This document shows positions 41,280 to 52,532 of a stretch of DNA of 64,000 nt, one piece after another. The stretch is taken from contig CM066043.1 of NCBI GenBank assembly GCA_033557465.1, positions 76,848,662 through 76,912,661 on the forward strand. The letters run 5' to 3'. Numbering within the stretch: the first letter of the stretch is position 1; each line of letters starts with the position of its first letter. Under the pieces are notes generated by a model. The model saw only the letters and a list, made by a program, of their open reading frames with translations. It made no database searches and was not told where the DNA came from. The translations under genes and the position numbers were made by a program. The stretch is from Ichthyophis bannanicus (taxonomy: Eukaryota > Chordata > Amphibia > Gymnophiona > Ichthyophiidae).

Positions 41280-41890
41280 ATGCATCCTCATCAATGCCAG
41301 AACTATAAGAAACAAAATACTAATAATCCTAGAGACCTAGTCAAGGATGAGAAACCTGACATTCTCTGCATCACTGAGACATGGTTCTCCTCCTCTGACA
41401 ATGTCTTAATAAACCTCCTACAACTAAAGGAATTTGACCTCGTCAATTGCCCCAGAGACTCCAAAAGAGGAGGTGGAGTACTTATATTATGCAAAAAAGA
41501 ACTCAGAGCCACTCCCTCAATCTCTGACAACCTAGATGGAATGGACATGCTTAAAACTGAAAAAAAAAGAACTTCTAGCACTGCCTCATTTATAGACCTC
41601 CTTCACCTGACCAAAGCAATTTAACCCCAATTCTTGACTCAGCATGCATGGCCCCTCTCAAGAAACCACATATCTTAGGTGATCTTAACCTCCCTTCACT
41701 CAGCACCTCACATGCTAGCACCTTCCTTGACTCAATGGCCAACATGTGCCTTCAACAAATTATAAACTCACCCACTCATAAGAGGGGAAACTCCCTTGAC
41801 CTAGTTTTTCTCCCCACCACAATCACAAATCACCCCATGTATACCCCCCTCCAACAACTACTCAGGTCCCCTGGTCTGACCACTACCTAG
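41280..41890 (+). pseudogene. L2-type APE endonuclease domain
   Basis: Two frames. The first has INARTIRNK, DILCITETWFSSSD (metal-binding Glu) and the GGGVLIL strand; the second (41648-41890) has HILGDLNLPSL (catalytic Asp-x-Asn) and QQIINSPTHKRGNSLDLVFL (Asp). The terminal SDH motif region is cut near 41880. Would nick target DNA for target-primed reverse transcription. Confidence 0.75.
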
Positions 41891-42915
41891 TAACCTTCCA
41901 CATCTTACTACATTCCCTATTCACCACCACACCGATCACCTCACCCCAAACCAGGCGATTCACCTTCAACAGGGACGACTTCCTTGAAAATATATTATTC
42001 CAGCTTGTACTAGACTCACCAGACCCAAAAGCCTCTCTAAATATCTGGAACAATTTCATACAAAAGGCAGCATCACCCCCAGCACACACTCGAAGCACAC
42101 ATATAAACAATCAGAAAAATGGTACACGCAAGAACTTACAAACCCAAAAAGAGAACTAAGAAAGCAGGAAAAAAATGGAGAACAAAAACATATGAAGACA
42201 AACAACAATGTTTCACCTTATTCAGTAACTACAAGGACGCAATTAACAAAGCAAAAAGACTATCACACCAAGATCCTAAATCGAGCCCTTAACCGACCGA
42301 GAGAGCTCTTTTCTATTGTTAGATCTCCAACCAAAACCAACCAGCATAAATCTGAAATATGCAACATAAAACCTCAAACCTTTGCTGACTACCTTCCCTC
42401 TTGATCCATGTCCCGTTTCCTGGATCAAGTCCACAAAAGCCCCCTACCTCCTACATATAGTAAACCAATTCCTCTACCAAGGTATCATGCCCACTCACCT
42501 TAAACTATCATCCGTATGCCCTGTCCTAAAAAACAAGACCTTTAACAGAAATGATTCAAGCTCTTATAGGCCAATAGCAAGCATTTGTTTTGTAGCTAAA
42601 ATAATTGAAAAAAATCATCCAAATCCAACTCTAAGATTACATTGATCTCAATGCCCCCCTGGATGTTCAACAATATGGATTCTGACCATTCCACGGAGTT
42701 GAAACCCTATTGATAGTTTTACTTGACTACTTATCCAAGGCACACATGTCCCTAATCGAGCATTCATACTGGCCTTTATAGATATCACCTCCAAATTCGA
42801 CAATGTTACCATGATACCCTCATTTCAAGACTAGTACAAATTGGTCTAAGTCCTCCTATGGTTTAAATCATACATCACAAACTGTAGACTATGCGTCCAA
42901 GTAGGTCATGACCCT

Positions 42916-43746
42916 TTGGCCACTTTCCCCCAGGATCAAGGAATACCCCATGGATCTGCCCTTTCAGCATTATTATTCAACCTATACCTCAAGCCAATCA
43001 CCAACATCTTCAAAAACTTTAACATTGGGTACTGCATATATGCCGATGACATTATGTTGTCTCTCCCTATTGATATAAACAACCCCACCTTTCACAATCT
43101 AACCAACTGCATCAGTGAAACCGAATCCTGGTTGAACTCCAACAATCTTAACATTAATTTCAACAAAACCAAAGTCCTATATATATCAAAGAACCAAAAC
43201 ATCCCCCCTACTCAATCCATCACTATTAACAACATTGTCCTTCCAGTTAAGCAAGAGGTTAAATACTTGGGTATAATTCTCGACCAATCCCTCAGTATGC
43301 TACCCCTCTTAAAACAAACAGCCAGGACCATCTTTTGCAAGCTAAAGACCATCCAGCACTTAAGACCTATTCTTGACACCCACGACTTCAGATCTGTAGT
43401 TCAAACCATTATTACTCCACACTTTGACTACTGTAATAGTCTATTACAGGGTCTACCGACTAAGAACCTAAATATACTCCAGAAAGCACAAAATATTACA
43501 GCAAGAATCATTCACAAGGCTCGCCTAACTGACCATATTACACTAATTTTATATGACCTTCACTGGCTCCCAATAACAAGCCAAATAAAGTACAAGATAC
43601 TGATCACAACCTTCAAACTGATTGACAATATTGCTCCATCATTCCTCATGACCCTCCTTCACACTCCCCCCTCCCCCCCGTCCCGATACCAGATCTCGAA
43701 GGGAACATGCACTCAATTCTCTTGTAATCCCCCACACAATTTGTAA
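42916..43746 (+). pseudogene. L2-type reverse transcriptase, 276 codons
   Basis: Open from QGIPHGSALSALLFNLYL through the active site YCIYADDIMLSLP, thumb LNINFNKTKVLYIS, KYLGIILDQSL, and PHFDYCNSLLQGLP, HWLPITSQIKYKILITTFKL. Both catalytic Asp are present. The fingers lie upstream in other frames (SSYRPIASICFVAKIIEK at 42560). The frame closes at 43744 before the final WNS block (SLWNSLPLSIHAT in another frame near 43790). Confidence 0.85.
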
Positions 43747-44140
43747 AACAGACCACAAGCTCTAGGCCTTTCGCTTTCACTGCCCCTAGTCTCTGGAATT
43801 CTTTGCCCTTATCAATCCATGCAACCAAAGACTTACAGGTGTTTAGAAAAGAACTCAAAACATATCTCTTCATTGTCCACTATGGAAACAACAATTCTAG
43901 CTCAACCTCACAAATCACCTAACCTCACACACAACAACAATACCCTGACACACAAAATACATACAGAATGTAATCCCATTTACACAAATGCAAATAACTA
44001 TTGTCTATAGTTAATAAGTAAATAGTTCTTGTGTTACTGTTATTTTCTGTTCCCTGTAAAAAGTTAATTTATCTGTTATCTGTAATATGTTGGTTATTTG
44101 TAACCTGCCCCTGATCTCTGATAAATAAATAAATGCTTGG

Positions 44141-45597
44141 TCAGACCAAGGTTTATTAAGCCCAGTATTCTGTTTTCAACAGTGGCCAATCCAGGTCACA
44201 AGTACCTGTCAGTTCCCAAAAAGGTACACAGATTCCACGATGCTTATCTCGGGGTAAGTAGTGGATTTCTCTGGTCCTCTTTAATGTGTTTATGGACCTT
44301 TCCTCCAAGAACTTGTGCAAACTTTTTTTAGATTCAGTTACACAAACAGTTTTTACTACATCCTCCGATAACGAATTCCAGAGTTTGATTACGCATTGAG
44401 TGAAAAAATATTTTCTCTTATTATTCTTAAATGGGTTACATTATAGCATCATTGCGTGTCCCCTACCCTTTCTACTTTTTGATGGAGTAAAAAAAACGAT
44501 CTATGTTTACCCGTTCTGTGCCATTCTATCTTTTAGCCAGTTCCTGATCTACAATCGTACACTACCTCCAATCACATGACTTTTTAATTTCACCAAGAGT
44601 CTCTCATAAGGGACCTTGTCAAAGGCTTTCTGAAAATCCAGATACACTATGGGCCCAATTCTGAAGTACATCTCCTTTGTATGTCTGGGCTGACCCAGAT
44701 GTACAAAGGAGATCGCGATTCTGATCCCGTGGGGCATATCTAGGCCCGCGGGATCAGAATCGTGAACAAGCCTGTATGTGCAGGCCAGGACTGTGATTCA
44801 GTCCCGACCTGCACATACACACACTGCCCGGCTAACTCAGCAAGGGCTTTTAAATGGCACCGTGGCTCCATTTAAAAGCCGCAACGCCGGCCACCTGCTA
44901 CAAAACTTAATTTCCAGCAACCCGACCCCCCCCCCCATCCAGCCTCCTTAGGCCAGGGTCAGGCTGCGGGGAATTAACGTCTCCCCCCCAGCCCCTTCTG
45001 CACCCTGATTCAGACCAAAAGAAATGTCCAGGGGGTGGAATAACTTTCCTGGACATTTTGCCGGCCCTGGATGTACAGGGCCAACATCAGAATTGGCCCT
45101 GTACATCCAGGGCTGGTGACTGCCCACTGCCTGCTCACTCTCTGCACCTGTGCTGCCCCTTCCCCACCCCCATTTAACTTCCCCACACAACTGGCAGGGA
45201 AGTTATAGAGGGGCAGGAGCTGGCACAAATAGCAGGGATGGACATTCCGTTGGGATGTTCATCCCTGCTATTCATGTGTCAGAATGACCCCCTATATCAA
45301 CTAGCTCACCTTGGTCTACCTGTTTATTCACACCTTCAAAAAAATATAACAGATTAGTAAAACAAAGCTTTCCTTGGCTAAATCCATGTTGGCTGTCTCC
45401 CATTAAACCATGACTTATCAACATGTTCAGTAATTTCATTCTTTATAATGGTTTCTATCATTTTGCCCGGTACTGACGTCAAGGTCACCGGTCTGTACTT
45501 TCCAGGATCACCCCTGGAACTGTTTTTAAAAATTGGCGTTATATTGGCCATTCTCCAATATTCAGGTACTACAGATGATTTTAATGTTCTTATGGCT
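44141..45597 (-). mobile_element. CR1-type LINE with internal deletion and insertion
   Basis: Reverse-oriented: 3' end (TTGGTCAGACCAAGG at 44140) to about 44512, then a jump to the RT region (LKSHVIGG, YLDFQKAFDKVPYERL, 44516-44649), the multi-hairpin element at 44650-45291, and further RT (VPEYWRMANITPIFKNSSRG, GKYRPVTLTSVPGKMIETII; 45378-45597). The missing RT palm segment between 44512 and 44516 is an internal deletion. Confidence 0.8.
44650..45291. mobile_element. PIF/Harbinger-like element made of hairpins
   Basis: Inserted in CR1 coding sequence between copies of CTA (44647-44649, 45292-45294); ends TGGGCCCAATTCTGA and TCAGAATGACCCCC are imperfect inverted repeats. A 3-bp T/CTA-type target and GGG ends suggest PIF/Harbinger. 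The 640-bp body is a chain of at least seven hairpins (44670-44713, 44716-44762, 44774-44818, 44845-44880, 45022-45058, 45061-45116, 45228-45272), several with arms matching at 17 or more positions. A relative lies at 63302-63845. Confidence 0.7.
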
Positions 45598-46612
45598 ATG
45601 AAGATCCTCTTCTGCTTCAGAACTGCCCCACCCTTCTCCAACTGGCTAAAGATGGTCATATACCCTAGGAAGCCCCCATAACACTAGGACCTCACTTGCA
45701 ATTAGCATCTGCACCTCCAGTCCCCTTAAATGGAGAGTTCGCCATTCACAGAAATACTGAAAATTATACAAAACTGTGGTGCTTGTTTTCTAAATGTTAG
45801 CTTGCAGTAATAGGCACAGTGGCAGATAGCCGATGTTAATGCCTATGTCATTCCTATGGGTGTTGCAGCAGATAGCATTCACTAATGCTTGTTAGTGCAG
45901 GCTAATCTTTACTAAACCAACAAAACAACAAGAAACAATTAAAAAAAATGAAACAAACATGTTTGACTTGCATATCCCTAATAAGGATCCTATTTGTGAA
46001 CCTGGAATTTAAACTTGCTTCTTAGCCCAGATTTAGCAAATACTTTTTCCACTGGTACTCCTTGTGACCTTGGGCAAGTCACTTTACCCTCCATTGCTTT
46101 GGAAGAACAGGCCTGGCAATCTACTTCCAGACATATTTTGCCAAGAAAACCCAGAGGCTGCTGGGTCACCAGGAATCAGCACTGACTTGACAGCACTTAA
46201 AAAATAAAAAAATTAATTTGGGGAGAACCCTCAATAATGAGGCCTTGAAGCATTTTTTTAAGTGGCAAACAGAATTATTTTTAGAGGAATTTTCAGTCAT
46301 CTTCAAAAATCACAGCTCCATCACCCAAATCTCTGAAAGTCACTGACACCATGACTACTCACAAAGCTGAAGTGTGTTCCTTCCATACCTTTGATGCCAT
46401 GTTTATTCAGTTTGCAAATCAGCTATATTTTTTGACAGTTTCTATTACTTCAGAGTGAACTTAACTGAAAGTAATCAGATTGCTAGCTTTCCCTTTCATA
46501 TATCATTGATGGGTGTAATCAACTGCAACCATAATTTTGCTTTCTCCTGATTGGCGACATAAAGGGGAATGGATGTGTATCAACATGAAACTGGCAAAGG
46601 AGCCCTTAATTT
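45598..46612. other. mostly unassigned; SINE-like fragment at 46050-46200
   Basis: The phrase GTGACCTTGGGCAAGTCACT near 46068 and GGCAATCTACTTCCAGAC belong to tRNA-type SINE bodies (compare TCTTGGGCAAGCCACTTAAC at 58723). No A/B box pair is kept here. The rest shows no recognised element. Confidence 0.4.
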
Positions 46613-46748
46613 AGGGGCATGTTTACTAAACTGCACTAATGGTTAGTGCAGGGTTTACTATGTGCTAAGCCCACCGTGGTAACCCTTATGAGCTAAAAAT
46701 GCAGTCACACTAAAAATCCCATGCTAACCGCTTAGTATGGGATGGGGC
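46613..46748 (+). repeat. Harbinger-type left end (GGGGCATGTTTACTAAA)
   Basis: TTTAGGGGCATGTTTACTAAACTG is the terminal inverted repeat also seen at 52536 and, inverted, at 55835. It follows TTA, the usual target. The right end is not found; the unit continues with CTAACCGCTTAGTATGGG, shared with the element at 59597-60625. Confidence 0.55.
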
Positions 46749-46950
46749 TAGGGTTGCTAACTGGCTACAGATGCACCCGACAGGCTTGCTCCAGTCCTGG
46801 GTTTACCCAGCTGCATGCAGTTACTTGTAGTTTTCCTTTTCTTATGGAGTTCAATGGAGAAATCAGAACTACATATCCCTGCATGCAATGAGGTAAACCC
46901 AGGACTGGATCGAACCTGTTGGGCGCATCTGGAGCCAGTTGGCAACCCTA
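46749..46950. mobile_element. fully palindromic hAT-type MITE
   Basis: 202 bp; TAGGGTTGCTAACTGGCT at the left and AGCCAGTTGGCAACCCTA at the right, exact 8-bp duplication GATGGGGC (46741-46748, 46951-46958). The inverted match extends to the centre (TTATGGAGTTCAATGG), so the whole element is one hairpin with arms near 100 bases and roughly 85 percent match by eye. Confidence 0.85.
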
Positions 46951-46958
46951 GATGGGGC

Positions 46959-48589
46959 AGAAACTGGGCAGGTTAGGAGCAGAGTTTGGATGGTGACTGC
47001 GCAGTCCGGTTAATGCAGGTGTCAGCGCACTCTCGCCGTCAATGTCACACCATATCAGAACTTTCAACGCTCTTGAGAAACAGTCACTGGACCTCTGTTC
47101 TGATTCCAGAGAAGGCCAGTGGACAACCTTATAGGGATTGCTTTTGGCCTACTGCTTCCTGATCAGACAAAGTTAAATTCTTTTCGGGGGGGGGGGGGGG
47201 TGGGGTCTTACAGTCCCACTGACTCTCTTGATAACTGGATCTTTGCCTGGTGCCTTACTTTTTGTATTGTAGTTCATAGCATTAAACAGGGCTGGGCCAA
47301 CCATTAGGCAAACTAGGCGATCGCCTAGTGGAAGCTTCTGGGGGGCGGCTAAGATCAAGGCATTCAGAGCTAAACAATAGATTATGACAGCTGGGGGCAT
47401 AAGGCTTTTTAGGGCACTAATACCTTGAACCAACTCTTGGGCTGATCCTAGAGTTAACATCTCATTCAATGGGAAGAGAATTAAGAGAGAAAAAGTAATG
47501 GTTTTTCTCTCTTCCATTCCCATAGGATCCTGTTACAACCCCCAATGACTGCCATTCTTAAGTGTGTTTCCTTGGTCTTCTTTCAGCACAAACTCCTAAT
47601 CTTTTGCAAGTTTATATAGAAAGGCAGTTGAGGCTTCTCTCCCCACCCAAGGTTGGAAGACTAAGGTGTAGTCAACAGACAGGCAGGTGCTCCTATGAAA
47701 TTAGAATGAAATATTTCCCCTGAATTTGTTTACAGCACTCAGGTCTCATAGCTGCCATGGAAGGCGTCCCATATCTCAGCCAATTTGCAAAGAGCCTTCG
47801 GCTTCTCACAGCGAGTTAAGCACTTTAATTTCATGCAAGATTAACAAGCATATATCCCATTTCTTTCAATTTTATGCTTATTTGTTTGCTTCTGTCTCAG
47901 AAGCTGTTGTTGGAGGCACCAAATTACACAATATCTGTTTATAATTAGGTCGTCTGGTTTTAGGAAATTTAGTTTTGAGCAAAAGGTTCTGTGGTATTCA
48001 TCTTCAACATTCTGCAACCAAAGGTTATTGAAAGAAACACTAGGAACAAAGTCTGAAAAATCTAAAGAACCATAAAATAAATATTAGGTCTCACAATAAT
48101 AACAGCCCTCAGTCTCCTGCTGCAGCTCAGAGGTGATTGCGCAGCAAGAGTTTGAAAATTCTGTGGTAAAATTTTTGAAACTGCAACAATTACGCAACAC
48201 AATTGAATAAATGTGGATTATTTTAATATATGAAATAATAGAAATTGATTCTGCATAAGAAAAATAATTATTTTCCAATCTTCCTGTGTACCTAAATTTA
48301 TTTTGTTCTCTTAGGAGCTTTATGGCTATAAATCCATGAAGGGAAGGAAACGAGGAGGAAATCCCAAAGGTAGGAAAGGGAGAAGCAAGGGAAGGAGATG
48401 AGATAGGAGAAGGAAAGACAAAGAAGGAAGAATGGGGAAGCAGGAGAGATAGAAGGAATGGATGAAATAGAGACTGGAGGATAGTGGGGATATGCATGCC
48501 AAAATTTTTCAGTTTGGTTTGTTTTTGGCTCACTCATAGGCATCGAAATGAGATGGGCCACACGGGTCCTGGTGCCATCAAAATTCAGA
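46959..48589. other. no gene recognised
   Basis: Contains a G14 run (47184-47198), and at 47288-47330 CAGGGCTGGGCCAACCATTA followed by the palindrome CTAGGCGATCGCCTAG, an end-like motif of CAGGGC-type hAT elements without an identified partner. The minus-strand open frames at 48084-48732 are Ser/Pro-rich and coincide with purine-rich low-complexity sequence. Confidence 0.35.
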
Positions 48590-48880
48590 GAGCAGACAGC
48601 AGCCATGATCGCAGCAGATTCCTTATGTCTGCCTACTGGAGATTGGATCCCTACGGGCAGGGGTGGAAGGCCACAGTGATTGCAGCGAAAACTCATTTGC
48701 CAGAGGGAGATTGGATCCCCGTAAGCAGACAAGAGTCTTTGCTGTGATCATGTGGCCTTCCCCTCCTGCCCATGGGGATTCGATCTCTCATGGGCAGACA
48801 AAAGGAGTCTGCCATGATTGCAGTCACTCCCTTCTCTTCTGTCCGAGGGAGATGGAATCCCCACAGGTAGAACAGGAGGG
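48590..48880 (+). repeat. degenerate tandem repeat (about 75-85 bp unit)
   Basis: Repeated blocks of 'agcagacaa-agtctgcyatgat-gcag' and 'tgcccatggggattsgatctc': GAGATTGGATCCCTACGGG, GAGATTGGATCCCCGTAAGC, GGGGATTCGATCTCTCATGG, GAGATGGAATCCCCACAGG. Four degenerate copies; followed by a G12 run near 48890. Confidence 0.6.
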
Positions 48881-49099
48881 AATCCTTCGGGGGGGGGGGG
48901 GGCTAGGGGTGCAGTTAGGGTGGAGCTTGGGGTAAAGTTAGTGGAGGAGTCAAGGCAGAGTTTGACCCCCATCTCCCCCAGTCAAGGAGGTATTCCATGG
49001 CCACTGGGCTCAGTCACATATCTGGTTTGTTTTCAGACACTGAATGATTTGTTGAATTTGTTCCATTCATTCCCACTGTAGCCAATGGGGAAAGGTATT

Positions 49100-49736
49100 T
49101 TGTCTTCTAATAGTGGGGTTTCCATCCATTGCTAATAGAACTTTGCTGGCAGATATCTGCCACAGAGGAAACACTCCAAGACACCCACGAAGACCCCATG
49201 AAATCAAAACAGAAGCGAAAGGCACTAAGTGTGGCATCAAGACCCTAGTCTACCTTGAGAGATACAAAGCAGCACAAAAAATGGAAGACACCAAGGCATG
49301 GGGGCAGGGCCAAAGCAGCAAGAATAGTGGCTGGAAGACCACAAACATCTGAAGAAAGCTGAAGCAGCAGCAAGATTGGTTGGAAGGTCCCAAAACACCA
49401 AGAAAGCGTTAAAGTGGTACCAACACTACCATGTAGATCTCAAATCCTCTGGGCATGGGGCAAAGAAGCACCAAGAGAGTTGGGTTAGGATCATAGTTTT
49501 CTCGGAAAATAAGCCCTTTTTAGGGATGCAAGAAGGAATATCCAAGGTTCTCAATTGACAGGTTTGCCCAGGAGATTATGATGACCCTACTTTCTGTCAC
49601 ACTGCCATGAAAAGACATCTGGCTGCTTTTTTGACAGAAAGATTGGCATGCAACAAACATTCCTCGGTACTGTTCCTTAGGCTGTCGACAAGAATTACTA
49701 TTGACCAGTCCCAAACACAGCTTCTGGGAGAATTGA
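49100..49736. other. AGCAG/CAAGA-rich degenerate repeat, no gene
   Basis: Recurrent GGAAGACCACAAACATC and GGAAGGTCCCAAAACACC type phrases resemble the arrays at 24123-24790 and 51240-51790. No ORF with a recognised motif. Confidence 0.35.
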
Positions 49737-49740
49737 ATTG

Positions 49741-51181
49741 TGTGGTGAGGAAACCACTATTGAGGCTATGGATACACAGGAAAATGAGCCCTGTACCTTT
49801 AAAAGCGAAAGCATTCAGGGTTTCCCCGGTAACCAGGAGTCTCTGACTCACAACACAGTCACCCTTAAGCCCCGCCCACAGCAGCACATCAGGGTTAGAG
49901 AGAAGCCTGACTCTTCTCACATGTGCTGGGAGCAAGGCGTGGCACAGAAAGGAAAGCAGTTTAAAACGCTGGCTTTTAGAAAGTCAGGGAGAGCAGCTGA
50001 GGGAGGAGAAAAAGCTGGAGCTGATGCTGACCATTTGGGAGAAGGCAGTTGGAGAGAAAGAGATGGTGCCAATTCTAGTTGCAGCTCCGGGAAGAGTTAC
50101 AGCCAGGGAAGAAGCCAGCCAGTAACCTTAAGAGATACAAGGGCTGCTGAGCTCAAGCTTCCAGGTGAACAGGGGGAACTGATTGGAAAGACTCCAAGGC
50201 AGTCCCAGCTGAAGGAAAGGCTGTTTCAACCCAGGAAAGTCTCTGTAGACGGAAGGCAGCGTGACTTATACCAGGAGAAAGGAGAATTGCTGAATAGTCC
50301 TGACTTAAGGCAAGTGTGTCCTCCCCAGTTCCTGCCTATAAAAGGTTTAAGAGAATTAGCTCCAGAGATAAAGGCTAATTCTAGCTATCAGTTAAACCCT
50401 AAGGGAAAGAGGGATATTTTAACTGACTATCAATATGCTCAGCTTGCAGAGGAGTTAGGACAGAAGAAGGTTCTACTCAAAAAGCTCAATGATATGATTC
50501 AGAGAGAAAACAGTCAGCTCTCCAGACAGGTACCCTATGAGAAGTGTGAAGGGGATAGCATCGAGGAGATGGAAATTGGAGACTGTTTTGAGGATAACCC
50601 GTGTGAAATGCAATGTGCTTATTGCAAAGCAGCTGACTCAGAAGAATGCTAAACTTTAAAAACTGTCTGAAGTATGAATGTCATGAAAGAAACCTAACCT
50701 GTGTGAAAGGCACGGCAGGGGGAAACAGCTGAATGCTATTGTCTCAACTGATATCGTGTGAAGCGGAAAGCTGAAGGAAACAGTCAGTCGACAATTTTTA
50801 AAAGCTGTTTTTGCTTTAAGAAATGTTGTTTTTGTAAGAAAGAAGTTTTACGAAGCTTAAGTTTGAAGAAGCTGCATTTGTTAAACCCAGGCAGCATTGT
50901 GCTTACCTTATTGAAAGTTAAAAGCTTTTGCGTTGGAGCAAGTATCCTATTTTTGTTTCCCATTCGAATCCTATATATATATATTGGGACCCCCGAAAAT
51001 ATATAAATAAATTTCTCTGTTTTCGCCTGACCACTTGACTACAATTCCTTTGCCTAAATAAGTAAAATATTACAACTCCCAGCAGCCCTCCTGGCGGCCA
51101 TTTTGAGGGAAAAACTTATTCAAGGTAAAAAGGCGACTCACCCTGGTACCGGGCTATATACCCAACCAGGTGGGGGCGACA
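49741..51181 (+). mobile_element. TG...ACA element, unassigned family (copy 3, best preserved)
   Basis: 1441 bp. Starts TGTGGTGAGGAAACCAC, ends AGGTGGGGGCGACA, with the exact 4-bp duplication ATTG (49737-49740, 51182-51185). Contains one long ORF, a TATATATATA run at 50971-50981, AATAAATTT at 51004 and a terminal block with ATTACAACTCCCAGCAGCC. TG/CA ends, TATA and poly(A) signal in that order, and the 4-bp duplication are what a solo LTR would show, but an LTR with a 295-codon ORF before its TATA is unusual. Confidence 0.65.
49768..50652 (+). CDS. unrecognised element protein with coiled coil and CxxC tail
   Basis: 295 codons from MDTQENEPC. Residues 1-200 are basic and Ser/Gln-rich with no known domain (TVTLKPRPQQHIRVREKPDS; GREKA-type charged runs). 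Around 225-265 the sequence QYAQLAEELGQKKVLLKKLN then DMIQRENSQLSRQ has heptad-like leucines, a likely coiled coil. The end is acidic with cysteines: SIEEMEIGDCFEDNPCEMQC then AYCKAADSEEC and stop. Related tails: 5150-5240, 6500-6587, 39967-40070 (minus). The frame is open upstream of the Met to 49738. Structural (gag-like) or accessory role is a guess. Confidence 0.5.
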   Translation: MDTQENEPCTFKSESIQGFPGNQESLTHNTVTLKPRPQQHIRVREKPDSSHMCWEQGVAQKGKQFKTLAFRKSGRAAEGGEKAGADADHLGEGSWRERDGANSSCSSGKSYSQGRSQPVTLRDTRAAELKLPGEQGELIGKTPRQSQLKERLFQPRKVSVDGRQRDLYQEKGELLNSPDLRQVCPPQFLPIKGLRELAPEIKANSSYQLNPKGKRDILTDYQYAQLAEELGQKKVLLKKLNDMIQRENSQLSRQVPYEKCEGDSIEEMEIGDCFEDNPCEMQCAYCKAADSEEC

Positions 51182-51239
51182 ATTGTAAGATGTGAAATAA
51201 TGAAAGAAATAGTATCATGAAGATCCCAAGGCACTAGGT

Positions 51240-51790
51240 GCAGGATAACGTAGTACCAACATTGGCATGAAGACCTCAACATACTGGGAGAAAAGTCAAA
51301 GAGCAGCACAGGTGGAAACAGCTAGAGTGGCATTAGCAACAATATCTAGAGCAAAAAGGTTGGGCAGCAATAGGACAGGCAGTGACTCAGAGGTGGCGGC
51401 AGCTAGAGTAATCCAGAGAAGCAGAGAAGTGGGAGAACAGGCTGAACAGCAGCAGGGCAGAAAGTGATACAGGTGACAGCAGTGAGAAAGGCAGCAGTAG
51501 TAGAGAGAGGCAGGAAAAGAGGAGTTTTCTCTTTTTTTATGTTGTTCTTTATTTTTAAGTTTTTGGATGTGGGACTCAAAGTACCCACTGGAAGATGGAT
51601 AGCAGCAAGGAGGGCAGTGGTACAGGTAGCAAGGGTGGCTCAAAAGGCACTAGCAACAATACAGCAGAACAATGGAGCAAGAGAGCAGGCTTGACAGCAA
51701 AGCAGCCGGCAGTGACTCAAGTGCGTGAAAGAGGAAGAAAGCAGCAGCAAGTAGGGATAAATCCTGCTCCTCTGTCATCTAGGCCCTGAC
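51240..51790 (+). repeat. AGCAG-rich degenerate repeat
   Basis: GCAGCAGGGCAGAAAGTGAT, GCAGCAAGGAGGGCAGTGG units plus a T-rich segment and GGATGTGGGACTCAAAGTAC that parallels GGCATGTGGGGCTAAAGGCA at 24550. Same family as 24123-24790. No gene. Confidence 0.5.
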
Positions 51791-52532
51791 TGTTGATTTG
51801 AACCACATGGGACACTGTACAGATGCACAGTTCAAAGCAGGAGTCAGGGCTGAGTGACAGAGGAGGAAGAGGGGAACCAATGAGCAGCTCAAGAGGAGAA
51901 ATCATTCAGGGAGTATGAGATGCAAGCATGCTTTTGGGCAGACTTTACAGGGATGATTCCACAGGGACCTGGAAGTTTCACAGAAGGGGTGGATTTTGGG
52001 ACCCTTCCCTATGACTGCATAATTGTGGGAAACCAGGGGCTCTGATTATAATATTCCCTGTCTATAACATGTTACATTCTGAGTACCTAATAAGCACATT
52101 GAGGGTCATTTTATAACAGGTTCCCTTTTTACTAGCACAAATCCTGCAGAAATGATAGATAAAATGAACCTGTGTGCATTTATACCTGCTCAGGAAGAGA
52201 CATAAATGTATGTGTGTGCAGAATATACGTTTGAGCATATTTTCTAAACTCATGTAAATTGTGACTCCACTAGCACTCTGCCCAAATCCACCCCTGAATT
52301 GCCTACATCTGGATTGCATAAAAGTAAACACATTCTTGTCATTGCATGCACTTTTACACACATATATTGCAATATATGCACGAAAGGCCTTTGCAAAATT
52401 ACCCCCATTGAGGGCAATTTTCAAAACCTATTTACCCTGGAAGTCTGAAAATTGCGCATCTTTTTTCATGGTAAAAGTATACATGAGGACAAACAACATG
52501 GGGACTTTTATCCATGGGAAACGTAAGGAGGC
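51791..52532. other. no feature recognised
   Basis: Unassigned sequence; the part 52080-52500 has the composition of old MITEs (GAGGGTCATTTTATAACAGG, AATTACCCCCATTGAGGGC) but I could not pair ends. Confidence 0.3.

Larger units (their letters stand above)
40955..44140 (+). mobile_element. L2-type LINE, nearly full length
   Basis: The most complete L2 here: 5' units (40958-41140), APE-type endonuclease (KPDILCITETWFSSSD, GGGVLILCKKEL, LGDLNLPSL; 41280-41880), linker, RT (42916-43746) and a tail ending CTCTGATAAATAAATAAATG. Frameshifts separate endonuclease from RT (at 41570-41650, 42400, 42650-42900). It provides the local reference for the other L2 fragments. Confidence 0.85.

Noticed and set aside
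48084..48732. Minus-strand Ser/Pro-rich frames
   Set aside because: They coincide with GGAAG-type purine-rich low complexity on the plus strand.
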